Origin: an uncultured Desulfobacteraceae bacterium
GTDB taxonomy: Bacteria > Desulfobacterota > Desulfobacteria > Desulfobacterales > UBA5852
Assembly: GCA_913060875.1 (NCBI GenBank)
Contig: CAJXSL010000010.1
Coordinates: forward strand, 1-64,000
DNA length: 64,000 nt
Direction: 5' to 3'
Both the position numbers and the translations under genes were made by a program. Positions 8,020 to 16,883 of the stretch are shown one piece after another (within the stretch, counting starts at the first letter, position 1; every line of letters starts with the position of its first letter). The notes under the pieces were generated by a model. The model was not told the origin of the DNA and did not search any database. It saw only the letters and a program-made list of their open reading frames with translations.

Positions 8020-9120
8020 ATGAGCCGAAAGCGACTGCGAAGCGGTTTTACAACGGGAACGGCGGCGGCTGCCGCCACCAAAGCAGCGCTTAAGGCCCTG
8101 GTGACGTCAGCGGATCCCCGCTCCGTGCGCATTGACTTCCTGACAGAGGGCCGTGTGTCGATACCGGTCCACTCTCTGGAACGTCTGTCCACGGAAACAG
8201 CCGTGGCCACGGTGATAAAGGATGCCGGCGATGATCCGGACGTGACCCACAGGGCGGAAATCGGGGCCCGGGTGACCCTTTCGCCGGCGTCTCGAGCGGA
8301 TGAAGAGACCTTGATCCTTACGATCCGGGGAGGGCAGGGCGTGGGGCGCGTGACCAAACCGGGGCTTGAAATGCCGCCGGGTGAAGCCGCCATCAATCCC
8401 GGGCCGCGCCTTATGATCCGGCAGGCCGTGGAGCAGGTTCTCGGACGGGACGCCAAACCGGCCGCTATCGATGTCGAGATTTTTGTGCCCCAGGGGGAAG
8501 CCCTGGCCCGCAACACCCTCAATGCCCGGTTGGGCATCGTCGGCGGGCTGTCCATCCTCGGCACCACCGGTATCGTCAAACCCTTGTCCCACGAGGCCTA
8601 TACGGCCACCATCCGCTCGGCCCTTTCGGTTGCCCGGGCTGCGGAGCGGGATACGGTGGTGATGACCACCGGGCGACGCAGCGAACGGTTCAGCCAGGCA
8701 CTGTTTCCCGAATGGCACGAGGAGCAGTTCATCCAGATCGGCGATTACTTCCAGTTCGCCCTGGCGGCGGCCGCAGAGATGGGGGTGCGCCGTATTATCC
8801 TGGCGGTTTTTTTCGGCAAGGCCGTCAAAATGGCCATGGGGGTACCCCATACCCATGCCGCGAAATCGGAACTCCTGCTGGACCGGCTGGCCCAATGGAC
8901 CGCCGATGTGACCGGGCGTCCACAACTGGTAGAGGCCGTCCGCCAGGCCAATACGGCCCGGCATGCCTTTGAACTGCTCAATGGGAAATACCCGGAAGTC
9001 ATTGGCCGGGTTGGACAGCAGATCGTTCGGCATGCCGGCATTTTTGCGGAAGGCAAACCGGCGGTGCGCAGCCTGATTTTCGATTACGAGGGCGATGTTA
9101 TTTTTGATTCAAGTCATTGA
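8020..9120 (+). CDS. cbiD: Cobalt-precorrin-5B C1-methyltransferase
   Basis: SAM-dependent methylation at C-1 in the oxygen-independent cobalamin route. The N-terminal SGFTTGTAAAAAT motif (8-20) is diagnostic of CbiD. GPRLMIR and TTGRRSE segments follow. At 366 residues it has the normal length. Presence of CbiD together with CbiG marks the anaerobic, early-cobalt pathway. An interspersed repeat and a 286-bp gap separate it from cbiET. Confidence 0.95.
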   Translation: MSRKRLRSGFTTGTAAAAATKAALKALVTSADPRSVRIDFLTEGRVSIPVHSLERLSTETAVATVIKDAGDDPDVTHRAEIGARVTLSPASRADEETLILTIRGGQGVGRVTKPGLEMPPGEAAINPGPRLMIRQAVEQVLGRDAKPAAIDVEIFVPQGEALARNTLNARLGIVGGLSILGTTGIVKPLSHEAYTATIRSALSVARAAERDTVVMTTGRRSERFSQALFPEWHEEQFIQIGDYFQFALAAAAEMGVRRIILAVFFGKAVKMAMGVPHTHAAKSELLLDRLAQWTADVTGRPQLVEAVRQANTARHAFELLNGKYPEVIGRVGQQIVRHAGIFAEGKPAVRSLIFDYEGDVIFDSSH

Positions 9121-9129
9121 GAAACCAGG

Positions 9130-9300
9130 TAAATAGAAATTAGGAAAATCGGGCTGCAGAAAAAGAATTCAGAAGCCAGGAGCCAGGAGAAAAAGCGCCA
9201 GGATCAAAGCTGAAAGCGCTGCCTTCGGCAGAGCCATAAGCTCAAAGCGTCAAGCTGAAAGCTGAAAGGGTAAAACTCGAAAAAGGGAATTAGAAAGCAG
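9130..9300. repeat. Low-complexity hairpin repeat, copy D
   Basis: Lies between cbiD and cbiET. It contains ATCAAAGCTGAAAGC units, the hairpin CTGCC-TTC-GGCAG at 9219-9231, and flanking GGAATTAGAAA/GGAAAA sequence also seen beside the other copies. No gene is seen in the 286-bp gap. Confidence 0.7.
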
Positions 9301-9406
9301 GAAAAATTGGAGTGCGCCGCACGTGTGTTTAGGATATATATACCTGTTTCCCCTGATACACTAATTTCGAATTGACGACCCTTTATCAGATAGGAATACG
9401 CGCAGC

Positions 9407-10666
9407 ATGCCAACTTCACAAACAGGCCCCGCCCAACCGGTCGCGATCATCGGCATGGGCATGTCCCCCGGCGACTTGACGGCCGTCCATCGCGACGTGA
9501 TTGCGGCGGCCGATCTCCTGGTGGGGGGGCGGCGCCATCTGGCTTTTTTCCGGGACAGGGTCCCCGAAACGTACACGGTGACCGCCGACCTGAAACAGCT
9601 TGCGGAAGTGATCCGGGAGGGCATCCGGAAGGACAAGCGTATTGTGGTGCTGGCTTCGGGCGATCCGCTGTATTTCGGTATCGGCAGTTATCTGGCGCGG
9701 AACCTGGGGCGGGAAAATATCCGGTTTTATCCCAATATCACCTCGGTGGCGGCCGCTTTTGCCCGGATCGGGGAACCCTGGCAGGATGTGCCGGTGGTCA
9801 GCCTCCACGGTCGGCGTCAGGAGGACCGGCTGGCCCGGGCCCTGGGGCAGGCGAAGCGCATTGCGGTATTTACGGATCCTGCCTGTTCCCCCCAGTGGGT
9901 GGGGGATTTTCTGAGCCGCCGCCAGGTCCTGGATTTCCGGATCGGGGTCTTCGAATGCATGGGCACCGATGAGGAGCGTGTCTCCTGGCACCGTCCGGAA
10001 ACGATCGGAAAACAGGATTTCAACAGCCCCAATATGGTCATCCTCAAAAGAATGCCGGGGGAGGGCGGGGAACGCCCGGGCCTGCACCTGGGGATGCCCG
10101 AGTCGGCCTACGCCCATGAACAGGGTCTGATTACCAAGGCGGAAGTCCGGGCCGTGACGTTGGCTCGGTTGGAACTGGGGCCCCGACAGGTTTTGTGGGA
10201 CCTGGGGGCGGGCAGCGGCGCCGTTGCCATCGAGGCCTCATTGCTGATGCCCGGCGGGCGGATTGTGGCCGTGGAGAAAAATCCGAACCGGATCGAACAG
10301 ATTCGCACCAATCGGGATCGGTTCGGCGTCGCCAATCTGGATGTGGTGGAAACGGTATTGCCGGACGGGTTGGGAGACTTGCCGGACCCGGACCGGGTGT
10401 TCATCGGTGGCGGCGGGAAGGCCCTGATCGAGATCATCGCAAAGGTATGCCGTCGGTTGACAGGGGAGGAGGTTCTGGTGGTCAACACGGTCCTCTTGGA
10501 CAACCTTCACGATACGGTGCGCTGCCTGCGATCCAACGCCATGGACATCGATGTCGTGCAGGTTCAGGCCAGCCGCAGCCAGCCCCTGGCCGACAGCGAG
10601 CGCATGCAGGCCATGAACCCGGTATGGATCATCCGCGGCCGTAAGAAAAGACCCGATGGTGAGTAG
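9407..10666 (+). CDS. cbiET: Fused cobalt-precorrin-7 C5-/C15-methyltransferase CbiET
   Basis: One chain carries both late methylations and the C-12 acetate decarboxylation. Residues about 10-205 are CbiE (tetrapyrrole methylase fold: GMGMSPGDLT near the N-terminus, then ASGDPLYFG). Residues about 225-415 are CbiT, a class I methyltransferase with the SAM loop DLGAGSGAVAIE starting at 265 and VAVEKNP. At 419 residues it equals a full CobL/CbiET fusion. cbiF follows 18 bp later. Confidence 0.94.
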   Translation: MPTSQTGPAQPVAIIGMGMSPGDLTAVHRDVIAAADLLVGGRRHLAFFRDRVPETYTVTADLKQLAEVIREGIRKDKRIVVLASGDPLYFGIGSYLARNLGRENIRFYPNITSVAAAFARIGEPWQDVPVVSLHGRRQEDRLARALGQAKRIAVFTDPACSPQWVGDFLSRRQVLDFRIGVFECMGTDEERVSWHRPETIGKQDFNSPNMVILKRMPGEGGERPGLHLGMPESAYAHEQGLITKAEVRAVTLARLELGPRQVLWDLGAGSGAVAIEASLLMPGGRIVAVEKNPNRIEQIRTNRDRFGVANLDVVETVLPDGLGDLPDPDRVFIGGGGKALIEIIAKVCRRLTGEEVLVVNTVLLDNLHDTVRCLRSNAMDIDVVQVQASRSQPLADSERMQAMNPVWIIRGRKKRPDGE

Positions 10667-10684
10667 AAAGACAGTGAGGTTGAC

Positions 10685-11476
10685 ATGACACAGGAACATC
10701 CGCCGGTATTGTTCGTGGGGGCCGGTCCGGGGGACCCGGAGCTGATTACCGTCAAAGGGCAGAAAGCCCTGGCCCAGGCCGATCTCGTGATCTATGCGGG
10801 GTCCCTGGTGCCGGAAGCCGTTCTAAAATGGGCCCCTGCCAGCGCCCGTACGCTGAACAGCGCCGGCATGACCCTGGAAGAGATTGTGGCCGCCATGGAA
10901 GGCGCCTGGCTGGAGGGCCGGCATGTGGTCCGCCTGCACACGGGCGATCCCAGCCTTTACGGGGCCATTTTCGAGCAGATGGCGGAGTTGAACCGCCAGT
11001 CGATTCCCTACCGGGTCATCCCGGGGGTGACCGCGGCATTTGCCGCCGCGGCGGCCATGGGGATCGAGTACACCCTTCCGGAAGTGTCCCAGACCCTGAT
11101 CATTACCCGCATGGCCGGCCGCACGCCGGTGCCGGAGGGCGAGGCCCTGGCCGCCCTGGCGGCCCACAAAGCCACCATGGCCATTTACCTGAGCATCGGT
11201 CTGGTCCAGCGCGTGGTTGAAGTCCTGCAGGAGGCTTACGGTCCATCGGCGCCCTGTGCCGTGGTCTACCGGGCCAGCCAGCCGGACGAAAAGATCGTGT
11301 ATACAACCCTGGATCGTATGGCCGGCGAGGTGGAGCGGGCCGGAATTCGCCGCCAGGCGGTCATTATCGTGGGACGGGTGCTGGATGTCAGCCTAGAGAG
11401 CCTGAAGCACAAGTCCAAGCTCTACGACGCCGGTTTTGCCCATGGCTACCGGTCTCCACAAGACGAATCTTCCTGA
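10685..11476 (+). CDS. cbiF: Cobalt-precorrin-4 C11-methyltransferase
   Basis: SAM-dependent methylation at C-11 of cobalt-precorrin-4. Tetrapyrrole methylase fold: GAGPGDPELIT near the N-terminus, LHTGDPSLYGA near residue 83, IPGVTAAFAAAAA near 115 and a TRMAGRTPVPE segment typical of CbiF/CobM. Length 263. Placed between cbiET and cbiG, in keeping with consecutive steps. Confidence 0.94.
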   Translation: MTQEHPPVLFVGAGPGDPELITVKGQKALAQADLVIYAGSLVPEAVLKWAPASARTLNSAGMTLEEIVAAMEGAWLEGRHVVRLHTGDPSLYGAIFEQMAELNRQSIPYRVIPGVTAAFAAAAAMGIEYTLPEVSQTLIITRMAGRTPVPEGEALAALAAHKATMAIYLSIGLVQRVVEVLQEAYGPSAPCAVVYRASQPDEKIVYTTLDRMAGEVERAGIRRQAVIIVGRVLDVSLESLKHKSKLYDAGFAHGYRSPQDESS

Positions 11477-11521
11477 GCCGGCGATTGCCCGGTTGTTTTT
11501 AGACCTGATAACGGCACGGAC

Positions 11522-12574
11522 ATGACTGCACGTTTCAATCCCATAGCCATTTGGACCCTGACGGCCGAGGGGGCCGCCCTGGGGCACCGCTTGCAGGCGC
11601 ATTTCCCGGAAAGCCGCCTGTTTGTGGGGCAGCGCGCTGCCGAAAACGCTCCCGGGGCCATCCCATTTGCCCGACTGGCCGAAATCCTGCCCCGGCATTT
11701 CCATCAGTATGCGGGCCATGTCTTTATCATGGCCACCGGTATCGTGGTGCGGTCCCTGGGGGGCCTGCTGCAGCACAAAACCAAAGATCCCGCCGTGGTG
11801 GTGATGGACGAATGCGGACAGTATGCCATCAGCCTTCTTTCCGGCCATCTGGGGGGCGCCAACCGTCTGGCCCGCCGGATAGGGGCCTGCCTGGGGGCCC
11901 AGGCGGTGATCACCACGGCCACCGATCTGCACCAGGTGCCGGCCATCGATCTGATCGCCCAGGAACGGCATCTGGTCATTGAAAATCCCGAGGCCATCCG
12001 CCATGTGAGCATGGCCCTGCTCGAAGGCCGATCCATTGGCCTGCATGATCCCTACGGATACCTTCTGGGGGCCCTGCCGACCCAAGCCGTCAAAGCGGGG
12101 GAAGACGCCGATTCTTCCGGTCCGGGCGTGTGGGTCGATGATATTCGCATTGACCGGCCGGCGGAAACCCTGATATTGCGACCCGCATCCCTTTTTATCG
12201 GCATGGGCTGCAACCGTCATACACCCAGCACCGAGATGCGGGCGTTGCTGGATCACGTGCTGGCGCAATTTAGCTTGTCCGCCGCTTGCATCGCCGGTTT
12301 GGCCAGCATCGATATCAAGGCCGACGAAGAGGGATTGCTGGCGCTGGCCGCGGATTTGTCGCGGCCCTTATCTTTTTTTACCCGGGATCAACTGGCAACG
12401 GTCACAGATATCCCATCGCCCTCGGCCATAGTCGAGAAACACGTAGGAGTTCCAAGCGTATGCGAAGCAGCCGCCATTCTGGCCTCGGGAAGGGGGCCCC
12501 TGATTGTTCCCAAACAGACCACGCCCAACGTGACGATCGCCATCGCCCGAATAAACTCTACATCGTCGGCATAG
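11522..12574 (+). CDS. cbiG: Cobalt-precorrin-5A hydrolase
   Basis: Opens the delta-lactone of cobalt-precorrin-5A and releases acetaldehyde, a step found only in the oxygen-independent pathway. Recognised by MATGIVVRSL and LSGHLGGANRLAR in the N-terminal half and by the C-terminal GMGCNRHTPSTEM ... IVPKQTTPNVTIAIAR block. Length 350. Its last 115 bases overlap the start of cbiH in another frame; the CbiG C-terminus is conserved family sequence, so the overlap is real. Confidence 0.93.
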   Translation: MTARFNPIAIWTLTAEGAALGHRLQAHFPESRLFVGQRAAENAPGAIPFARLAEILPRHFHQYAGHVFIMATGIVVRSLGGLLQHKTKDPAVVVMDECGQYAISLLSGHLGGANRLARRIGACLGAQAVITTATDLHQVPAIDLIAQERHLVIENPEAIRHVSMALLEGRSIGLHDPYGYLLGALPTQAVKAGEDADSSGPGVWVDDIRIDRPAETLILRPASLFIGMGCNRHTPSTEMRALLDHVLAQFSLSAACIAGLASIDIKADEEGLLALAADLSRPLSFFTRDQLATVTDIPSPSAIVEKHVGVPSVCEAAAILASGRGPLIVPKQTTPNVTIAIARINSTSSA

Positions 12575-13335
12575 GCCCCGGAGGTCTCGACCACCTGTCG
12601 CCGCGGGCCCAAGAGGTGCTAGCGGCCGCGGATACGGTGGTCGGCTATACCACCTATATCGATCTTATCCGCCCCCTGGTTTCCGGCAAACAGGTCATCA
12701 GCACGGGCATGACCAAAGAGGTGGACCGCGTCGATGCCGGTATTGCCGCGGCCCTGGCCGGGCAGGTCACGGCCGTCGTTTCCAGCGGTGACGCCGGGAT
12801 TTATGCCATGGCCGGTCTGATCCTGGAGATCTGCCAGAAACGGCAATTGCCCCTGAACGCGACCGGTCCGTTGGATGAAGATCAAGCACTGCAGATCGAG
12901 ATCGTACCCGGCATACCGGCCCTGGCGGCCGGAGCCGCCCTGCTGGGGGCGCCTCTGACCCATGACTTCGCCGTCATCAGCCTGAGCGACCTGCTGACGC
13001 CCTGGGAGACGATTGAAAATCGGCTGGCGGCCGCGGCCCAGGCCGATTTCGTCATCGTCATCTACAATCCCAAGAGCCGGCGGCGGCCGGACAACCTGCA
13101 GCGGGCCTGTGACATCATGAGTGGTTATCGTCGCCCGGAAACGCCGGCCGGCATCGTCACCGGCGCCACCCGAGACAACCAGGTGGTGCAGGTGACGACC
13201 CTGGAGAATCTGTCCCGGGCGGAAGTGGGCATGCAGACGATCGTTTTTGTGGGCAATTCCACCACCACCGCTTATGACGGCTTCATGATCACCCCCCGGG
13301 GGTATGCCCAAAAATACAATATGGACCGGAAGTGA
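12460..13335 (+). CDS. cbiH: Cobalt-precorrin-3 C17-methyltransferase
   Basis: Ring contraction and C-17 methylation of cobalt-precorrin-3. The tetrapyrrole methylase fold begins at LYIVGIGPGG (about 33-42); SSGDAGIYAMA and VIYNPKSRRRP follow. ATG 12460, with TAGGAG ten bases upstream, is the last in-frame start before the conserved domain. It gives a 30-residue unconserved N-terminal extension and a 115-bp overlap with cbiG. The frame stays open further upstream (to 12286), but only inside cbiG coding sequence. Confidence 0.9.
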   Translation: MRSSRHSGLGKGAPDCSQTDHAQRDDRHRPNKLYIVGIGPGGLDHLSPRAQEVLAAADTVVGYTTYIDLIRPLVSGKQVISTGMTKEVDRVDAGIAAALAGQVTAVVSSGDAGIYAMAGLILEICQKRQLPLNATGPLDEDQALQIEIVPGIPALAAGAALLGAPLTHDFAVISLSDLLTPWETIENRLAAAAQADFVIVIYNPKSRRRPDNLQRACDIMSGYRRPETPAGIVTGATRDNQVVQVTTLENLSRAEVGMQTIVFVGNSTTTAYDGFMITPRGYAQKYNMDRK

Positions 13336-13371
13336 GGTCTTGCGGATCGACGTGAAGGATTGAGGAACACC

Positions 13372-13917
13372 ATGCCAGACAAGCCAATCGAGAACCCGGC
13401 GACCATCGGATGCGTGCAGGTTTACACCGGCAACGGGAAAGGCAAGACTACGGCCGCCCTGGGGCTTTGCCTGCGGGCCGTGGGGGCCGGTTTCCGGGTT
13501 TACATCGCCCAGTTCATGAAGGCGGGCGACTACAGCGAACTCAAGGCCTTGAAACGGCTGGGCGACCAGGTGAGCCTGGCACAATTCGGCACCGGCCGGT
13601 TCGTGCGGGGCAAGCCCTCGGAAGAAGACCGGCAGGCCGCCCGGCGGGGATACGAGGCCGCCCGGGAAGCCCTTGCCAGCGGTCATTATCAGATGGTCAT
13701 TCTGGATGAAAGTATGGTGGCCCTACACTTGGGGCTGTTGACCGAAGAAGAGATCGAGGGGCTGATGGCGGTGTGCGGCGAAGGGGTCGAACTGGTGCTG
13801 ACCGGACGTTCGGCGCCTGCGGAAATCTTGGCTAAAGCGGATTTGGTGACGGAGATGCGCGAAGTGAAACATTACTACCACAACGGGATTCCGGCGAGGG
13901 TGGGCATTGAAAAGTAA
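13372..13917 (+). CDS. cobO: Corrinoid adenosyltransferase (CobO/BtuR type)
   Basis: Transfers the 5'-deoxyadenosyl group from ATP to cob(I)yrinic acid a,c-diamide or other corrinoids. P-loop at 20-27 (GNGKGKTT), IAQFMKAGDYSE and VILDESMVALHLGLL (Walker B region) identify the CobA/CobO/BtuR family. 181 residues. The ATG at 13372 with GAGGA upstream is preferred to TTG 13360. The stop overlaps the start of cbiP by 11 bp. Confidence 0.94.
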   Translation: MPDKPIENPATIGCVQVYTGNGKGKTTAALGLCLRAVGAGFRVYIAQFMKAGDYSELKALKRLGDQVSLAQFGTGRFVRGKPSEEDRQAARRGYEAAREALASGHYQMVILDESMVALHLGLLTEEEIEGLMAVCGEGVELVLTGRSAPAEILAKADLVTEMREVKHYYHNGIPARVGIEK

Positions 13918-15403
13918 TCCATCGGCCCGCTGCCTGGCCGTGTTCGGCACAGGCTCGGATGTGGGCAAAAGCGTGGTGACCACCGGCATCTGCCGCTGCC
14001 TGCACCGGCGCGGTATCCGGGTGGTGCCCTACAAGGCCCAGAACATGTCCAACAATTCCGGGGTAACGCCCGAGGGTCTGGAAATGGGGCGGGCCCAGAT
14101 CGCCCAGGCCGAGGCCTGCGACCTGCCACCCCATGTGGACATGAATCCCATCCTGCTGAAACCCACCAGTGAGGTGGGCTCCCAGGTGGTCCTGCTGGGA
14201 GAGGCCCGCACCAACCAGACCGCGGCGGAGTACCACCGGTACAAGCATCTTCTTTTCGATACGGCCTGCGGTGCGTTGGACCGGCTGCGGCGAAATTTCG
14301 AAACCGTGGTGTTGGAGGGGGCCGGCTCCTGTGCCGAAGTCAACCTGGCCGCCCACGACATCGTCAATTTCCGCATGGCCGAATATGCCGAGGCCCCGGT
14401 GATCCTGGTGGCCGACATCCATCGCGGCGGGGTGTTCGCGCAGATCGTGGGCACTCTGGAATGCCTGGAGGCGGAGCAGCGCCGGCGGATTGCCGGTTTC
14501 ATCGTCAACCGTTTTCGCGGGGATTTGAGCCTGTTTCAGGACGGGGTCGATTGGATCGAGAAACGCACGGGCAAGCCGGTTTTCGGGGTGCTGCCCTGGT
14601 ATCATCATTTCGTTATCGACCAGGAGGACTCCGTGGTGATCGAACAACCAGGGCGGGTGAACACCACGGCGGACATTCAGGCCGCGGTGGGGATTATTCG
14701 CATTCCCCATATTTCCAACTTCACGGATTTCGAACCCTTGCAGGCCGTGGATGGGATGACAGTTGCTTTTCTCGAAAAGATGCAGCCCCTGGAGGGATTT
14801 AACGCTGTCATCCTGCCGGGATCCAAAAATACCCGTGCGGATCTGGACTGGCTGCACCAAAGCGGCTGGACCGAAACCATTCGGCGGTATTTAGAAACCG
14901 GCGGTTCCGTGCTGGGAATTTGCGGAGGCTACCAGATGATGGGGACCTCGGTGATCGATCCCGATGGATTGGAAGGGCGGCCGGGGCGCACCGACGGACT
15001 GGCCTTGCTGCCGGTGGAAACGATACTCCAGGCACCCAAGACAACAACCCTGACACGCTTTTCCTGGGAAGGCATCGAGGGACACGGCTACGAAATCCAC
15101 ATGGGACAGACCACCCGGCAGGAAGCGGCCGAAGCCTTGCTGCAGGTGGCCGAACGCAACGGCCAGGTGTGTGGGGACGCGGACGGCTGCGTGGCCGCCG
15201 GCGGGCGGGCCATGGGTACTTATCTGCACGGCCTGTTCGACACCCCGGCCATTGTCCGCAAATGGCTTGCCGGCATCGGCCTGGGAGCGCTTGCGGTCGG
15301 GGAACTCCAGGGACCCCTGGCGCGCAATCAGGCCTACGAAGCACTGGCCGACCACATGGAAGCGCATATCGACATGGCGGCCATCCAGGCGTTGGTGGAA
15401 TAA
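13907..15403 (+). CDS. cbiP: Cobyric acid synthase
   Basis: Glutamine-dependent amidation of the b, d, e and g side chains of adenosylcobyrinic a,c-diamide. The N-terminal ATPase has FGTGSDVGKS (13-22), YKAQNMSNNS and NPILLKP. The C-terminal amidotransferase has Cys339 in LGICGGYQMMG and a C-terminal YLHGLFD His. 498 residues. It starts at TTG 13907 with a GAGGG-type site upstream, overlapping the end of cobO, a layout that suggests translational coupling. Confidence 0.95.
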   Translation: MKSNPSARCLAVFGTGSDVGKSVVTTGICRCLHRRGIRVVPYKAQNMSNNSGVTPEGLEMGRAQIAQAEACDLPPHVDMNPILLKPTSEVGSQVVLLGEARTNQTAAEYHRYKHLLFDTACGALDRLRRNFETVVLEGAGSCAEVNLAAHDIVNFRMAEYAEAPVILVADIHRGGVFAQIVGTLECLEAEQRRRIAGFIVNRFRGDLSLFQDGVDWIEKRTGKPVFGVLPWYHHFVIDQEDSVVIEQPGRVNTTADIQAAVGIIRIPHISNFTDFEPLQAVDGMTVAFLEKMQPLEGFNAVILPGSKNTRADLDWLHQSGWTETIRRYLETGGSVLGICGGYQMMGTSVIDPDGLEGRPGRTDGLALLPVETILQAPKTTTLTRFSWEGIEGHGYEIHMGQTTRQEAAEALLQVAERNGQVCGDADGCVAAGGRAMGTYLHGLFDTPAIVRKWLAGIGLGALAVGELQGPLARNQAYEALADHMEAHIDMAAIQALVE

Positions 15404-15405
15404 AA

Positions 15406-15558
15406 CTTGAGGGGCCGAGGGGTCGAGGGAAAGGCAGAAATAAGGCGTCAGGGGGCCAAGGGGTCAAGGATTCCAGGGTAAGGAAAAAAGAGGGGACGGG
15501 TAGACTTCGGTCGGCACTCACTTGAACCCTCGACCCCTTGGATCCTCGAACCCTTTCA
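15406..15558. repeat. Inverted low-complexity repeat (CCAAGGGGTC / GACCCCTTGG)
   Basis: The gap between cbiP and cobU is made of GGGGTCGAGGG/CCAAGGGGTC units on the left (for example 15456-15465) and their complements on the right (15532-15541). Related sequence lies just before cbiC (7262-7300). No gene is seen. Confidence 0.6.
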
Positions 15559-15594
15559 ATACTTAAAGCCAATCATTATAAATAATATTTTAAA

Positions 15595-16158
15595 ATGTCG
15601 AAATCTAATCAAATACAGTTCTACATCGGCGGCTGCCGCAGCGGCAAGAGTTCGGCCGCTCTCCGGCAGGCGAATCAGATCGAGGCCCGTCGCAGGATCT
15701 TTGTGGCCACTTGCCAGCCCCATGACGATGAAATGCGGGCCCGGATCGATCGCCATCGTCGGGAACGGGACGCGGGATGGGAGACCATCGAAGAGCCCCT
15801 CGACATTGCCGCCGTCATTGGGCAACACAGCGCCCCCCAGACCGTTATCCTGGTGGATTGCCTGACCCTCTGGCTGACCAATCTAATCCTCGCCGATGCG
15901 GATGACGACACGCTGGAGCATCACTTCGATGCCCTCCGGCAAGCCCTGTCCGCAGCTGCGGGTCCGGTCATATTGGTGGCCAACGAAGTGGGATTGGGGA
16001 TCGTGCCCGACAATGCCTTGAGCCGCCGGTTCCGGGACTGGGCCGGCAGCCTCAACCAGAAAATGGCCCAATGGGCCGGGGAAGTCGTGATGACCGTGGC
16101 GGGCATCCCGGTCACCATCAAACCGGCCGGCGGGGAGGGACCAATATCGCACCCATGA
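15595..16158 (+). CDS. cobU: Adenosylcobinamide kinase / adenosylcobinamide-phosphate guanylyltransferase
   Basis: Phosphorylates adenosylcobinamide and then attaches GMP to give AdoCbi-GDP for nucleotide-loop assembly. P-loop GGCRSGKSS (12-20), ATCQPHDDEM with RIDRHRRER, and VDCLTLWLTN are family motifs. 187 residues. No Shine-Dalgarno is evident; the bases before the ATG are AT-rich. Its stop overlaps the cobS start as ATGA. Confidence 0.94.
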   Translation: MSKSNQIQFYIGGCRSGKSSAALRQANQIEARRRIFVATCQPHDDEMRARIDRHRRERDAGWETIEEPLDIAAVIGQHSAPQTVILVDCLTLWLTNLILADADDDTLEHHFDALRQALSAAAGPVILVANEVGLGIVPDNALSRRFRDWAGSLNQKMAQWAGEVVMTVAGIPVTIKPAGGEGPISHP

Positions 16159-16883
16159 AACCACTCATTGCCGCCATCCAGTTTCTGACGGTTTTGCCCC
16201 TGGGGGGCAAAGGCACCTATATGCCCCGGGAGATGATTGCCTGGTTTCCCATTGTGGGCCTGCTGCTGGGGCTTCTGCTGGCCGGGTTCGACGCGGTCGT
16301 TGCCAGGCTGTGGGCGCCGTCCGCAGCGGCAGCGCTCGATATGGTGCTGCTCATCGTATTGACCGGGGCCCTGCACCTGGACGGGTTGGGGGATACGGCC
16401 GACGGACTATACGGGCACCGACCGGTGGACAAGGCCCTGGCCATTATGAAGGACAGCCGCATCGGCGCCATGGCCCTGGTGACGGTGGTGTCTTTCCTGG
16501 CACTCAAATGGAGCGGACTGGCCGGGCTGGGGCGGCATCGCCTGTTCCTGCTGGTATTGATCCCGGCCTATGCCCGCGGGGCCATGCTTTTCGCCATCCG
16601 GGGGCTGCCCTACGGCCGAAGTGAGGGCGGTACCGGATTCGACCTTTTCGCCACGCCGCTGACTGCCCGCGATTTCGGCGGGCTGATGGTCGTCGTGGCC
16701 CTTTCCTTTTTTTTGGGATGGCGGGCCATTGTTCTGAATCTCTTTTTCCTCATGATGGTGATGCTGATGCTTATTTATTACCGGCGTAAAATCGGATGCA
16801 TCACCGGGGACATGCTGGGTGCCATGACGGAAGTGGCCGAGAGCGCGCTTTTTTTTCTGATGGCCATGGCGGTGCTGCGATGA
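16155..16883 (+). CDS. cobS: Adenosylcobinamide-GDP ribazoletransferase (cobalamin synthase)
   Basis: Joins AdoCbi-GDP to the lower-ligand riboside (phosphate) at the inner membrane. 242 residues with about six or seven hydrophobic helices. Diagnostic HLDGLGDTADGLYG near residue 75 and MKDSRIGAMA; FLTVLPL at the N-terminus. ATG 16155 forms an ATGA overlap with cobU, and its own stop overlaps cobD as ATGA, so the three genes are probably translationally coupled. Confidence 0.94.
   Translation: MKPLIAAIQFLTVLPLGGKGTYMPREMIAWFPIVGLLLGLLLAGFDAVVARLWAPSAAAALDMVLLIVLTGALHLDGLGDTADGLYGHRPVDKALAIMKDSRIGAMALVTVVSFLALKWSGLAGLGRHRLFLLVLIPAYARGAMLFAIRGLPYGRSEGGTGFDLFATPLTARDFGGLMVVVALSFFLGWRAIVLNLFFLMMVMLMLIYYRRKIGCITGDMLGAMTEVAESALFFLMAMAVLR

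Noticed and set aside
12286-12459. A longer cbiH start inside cbiG.
   Set aside because: The extra residues are unlike the CbiH family and match only the reading of cbiG in another frame.
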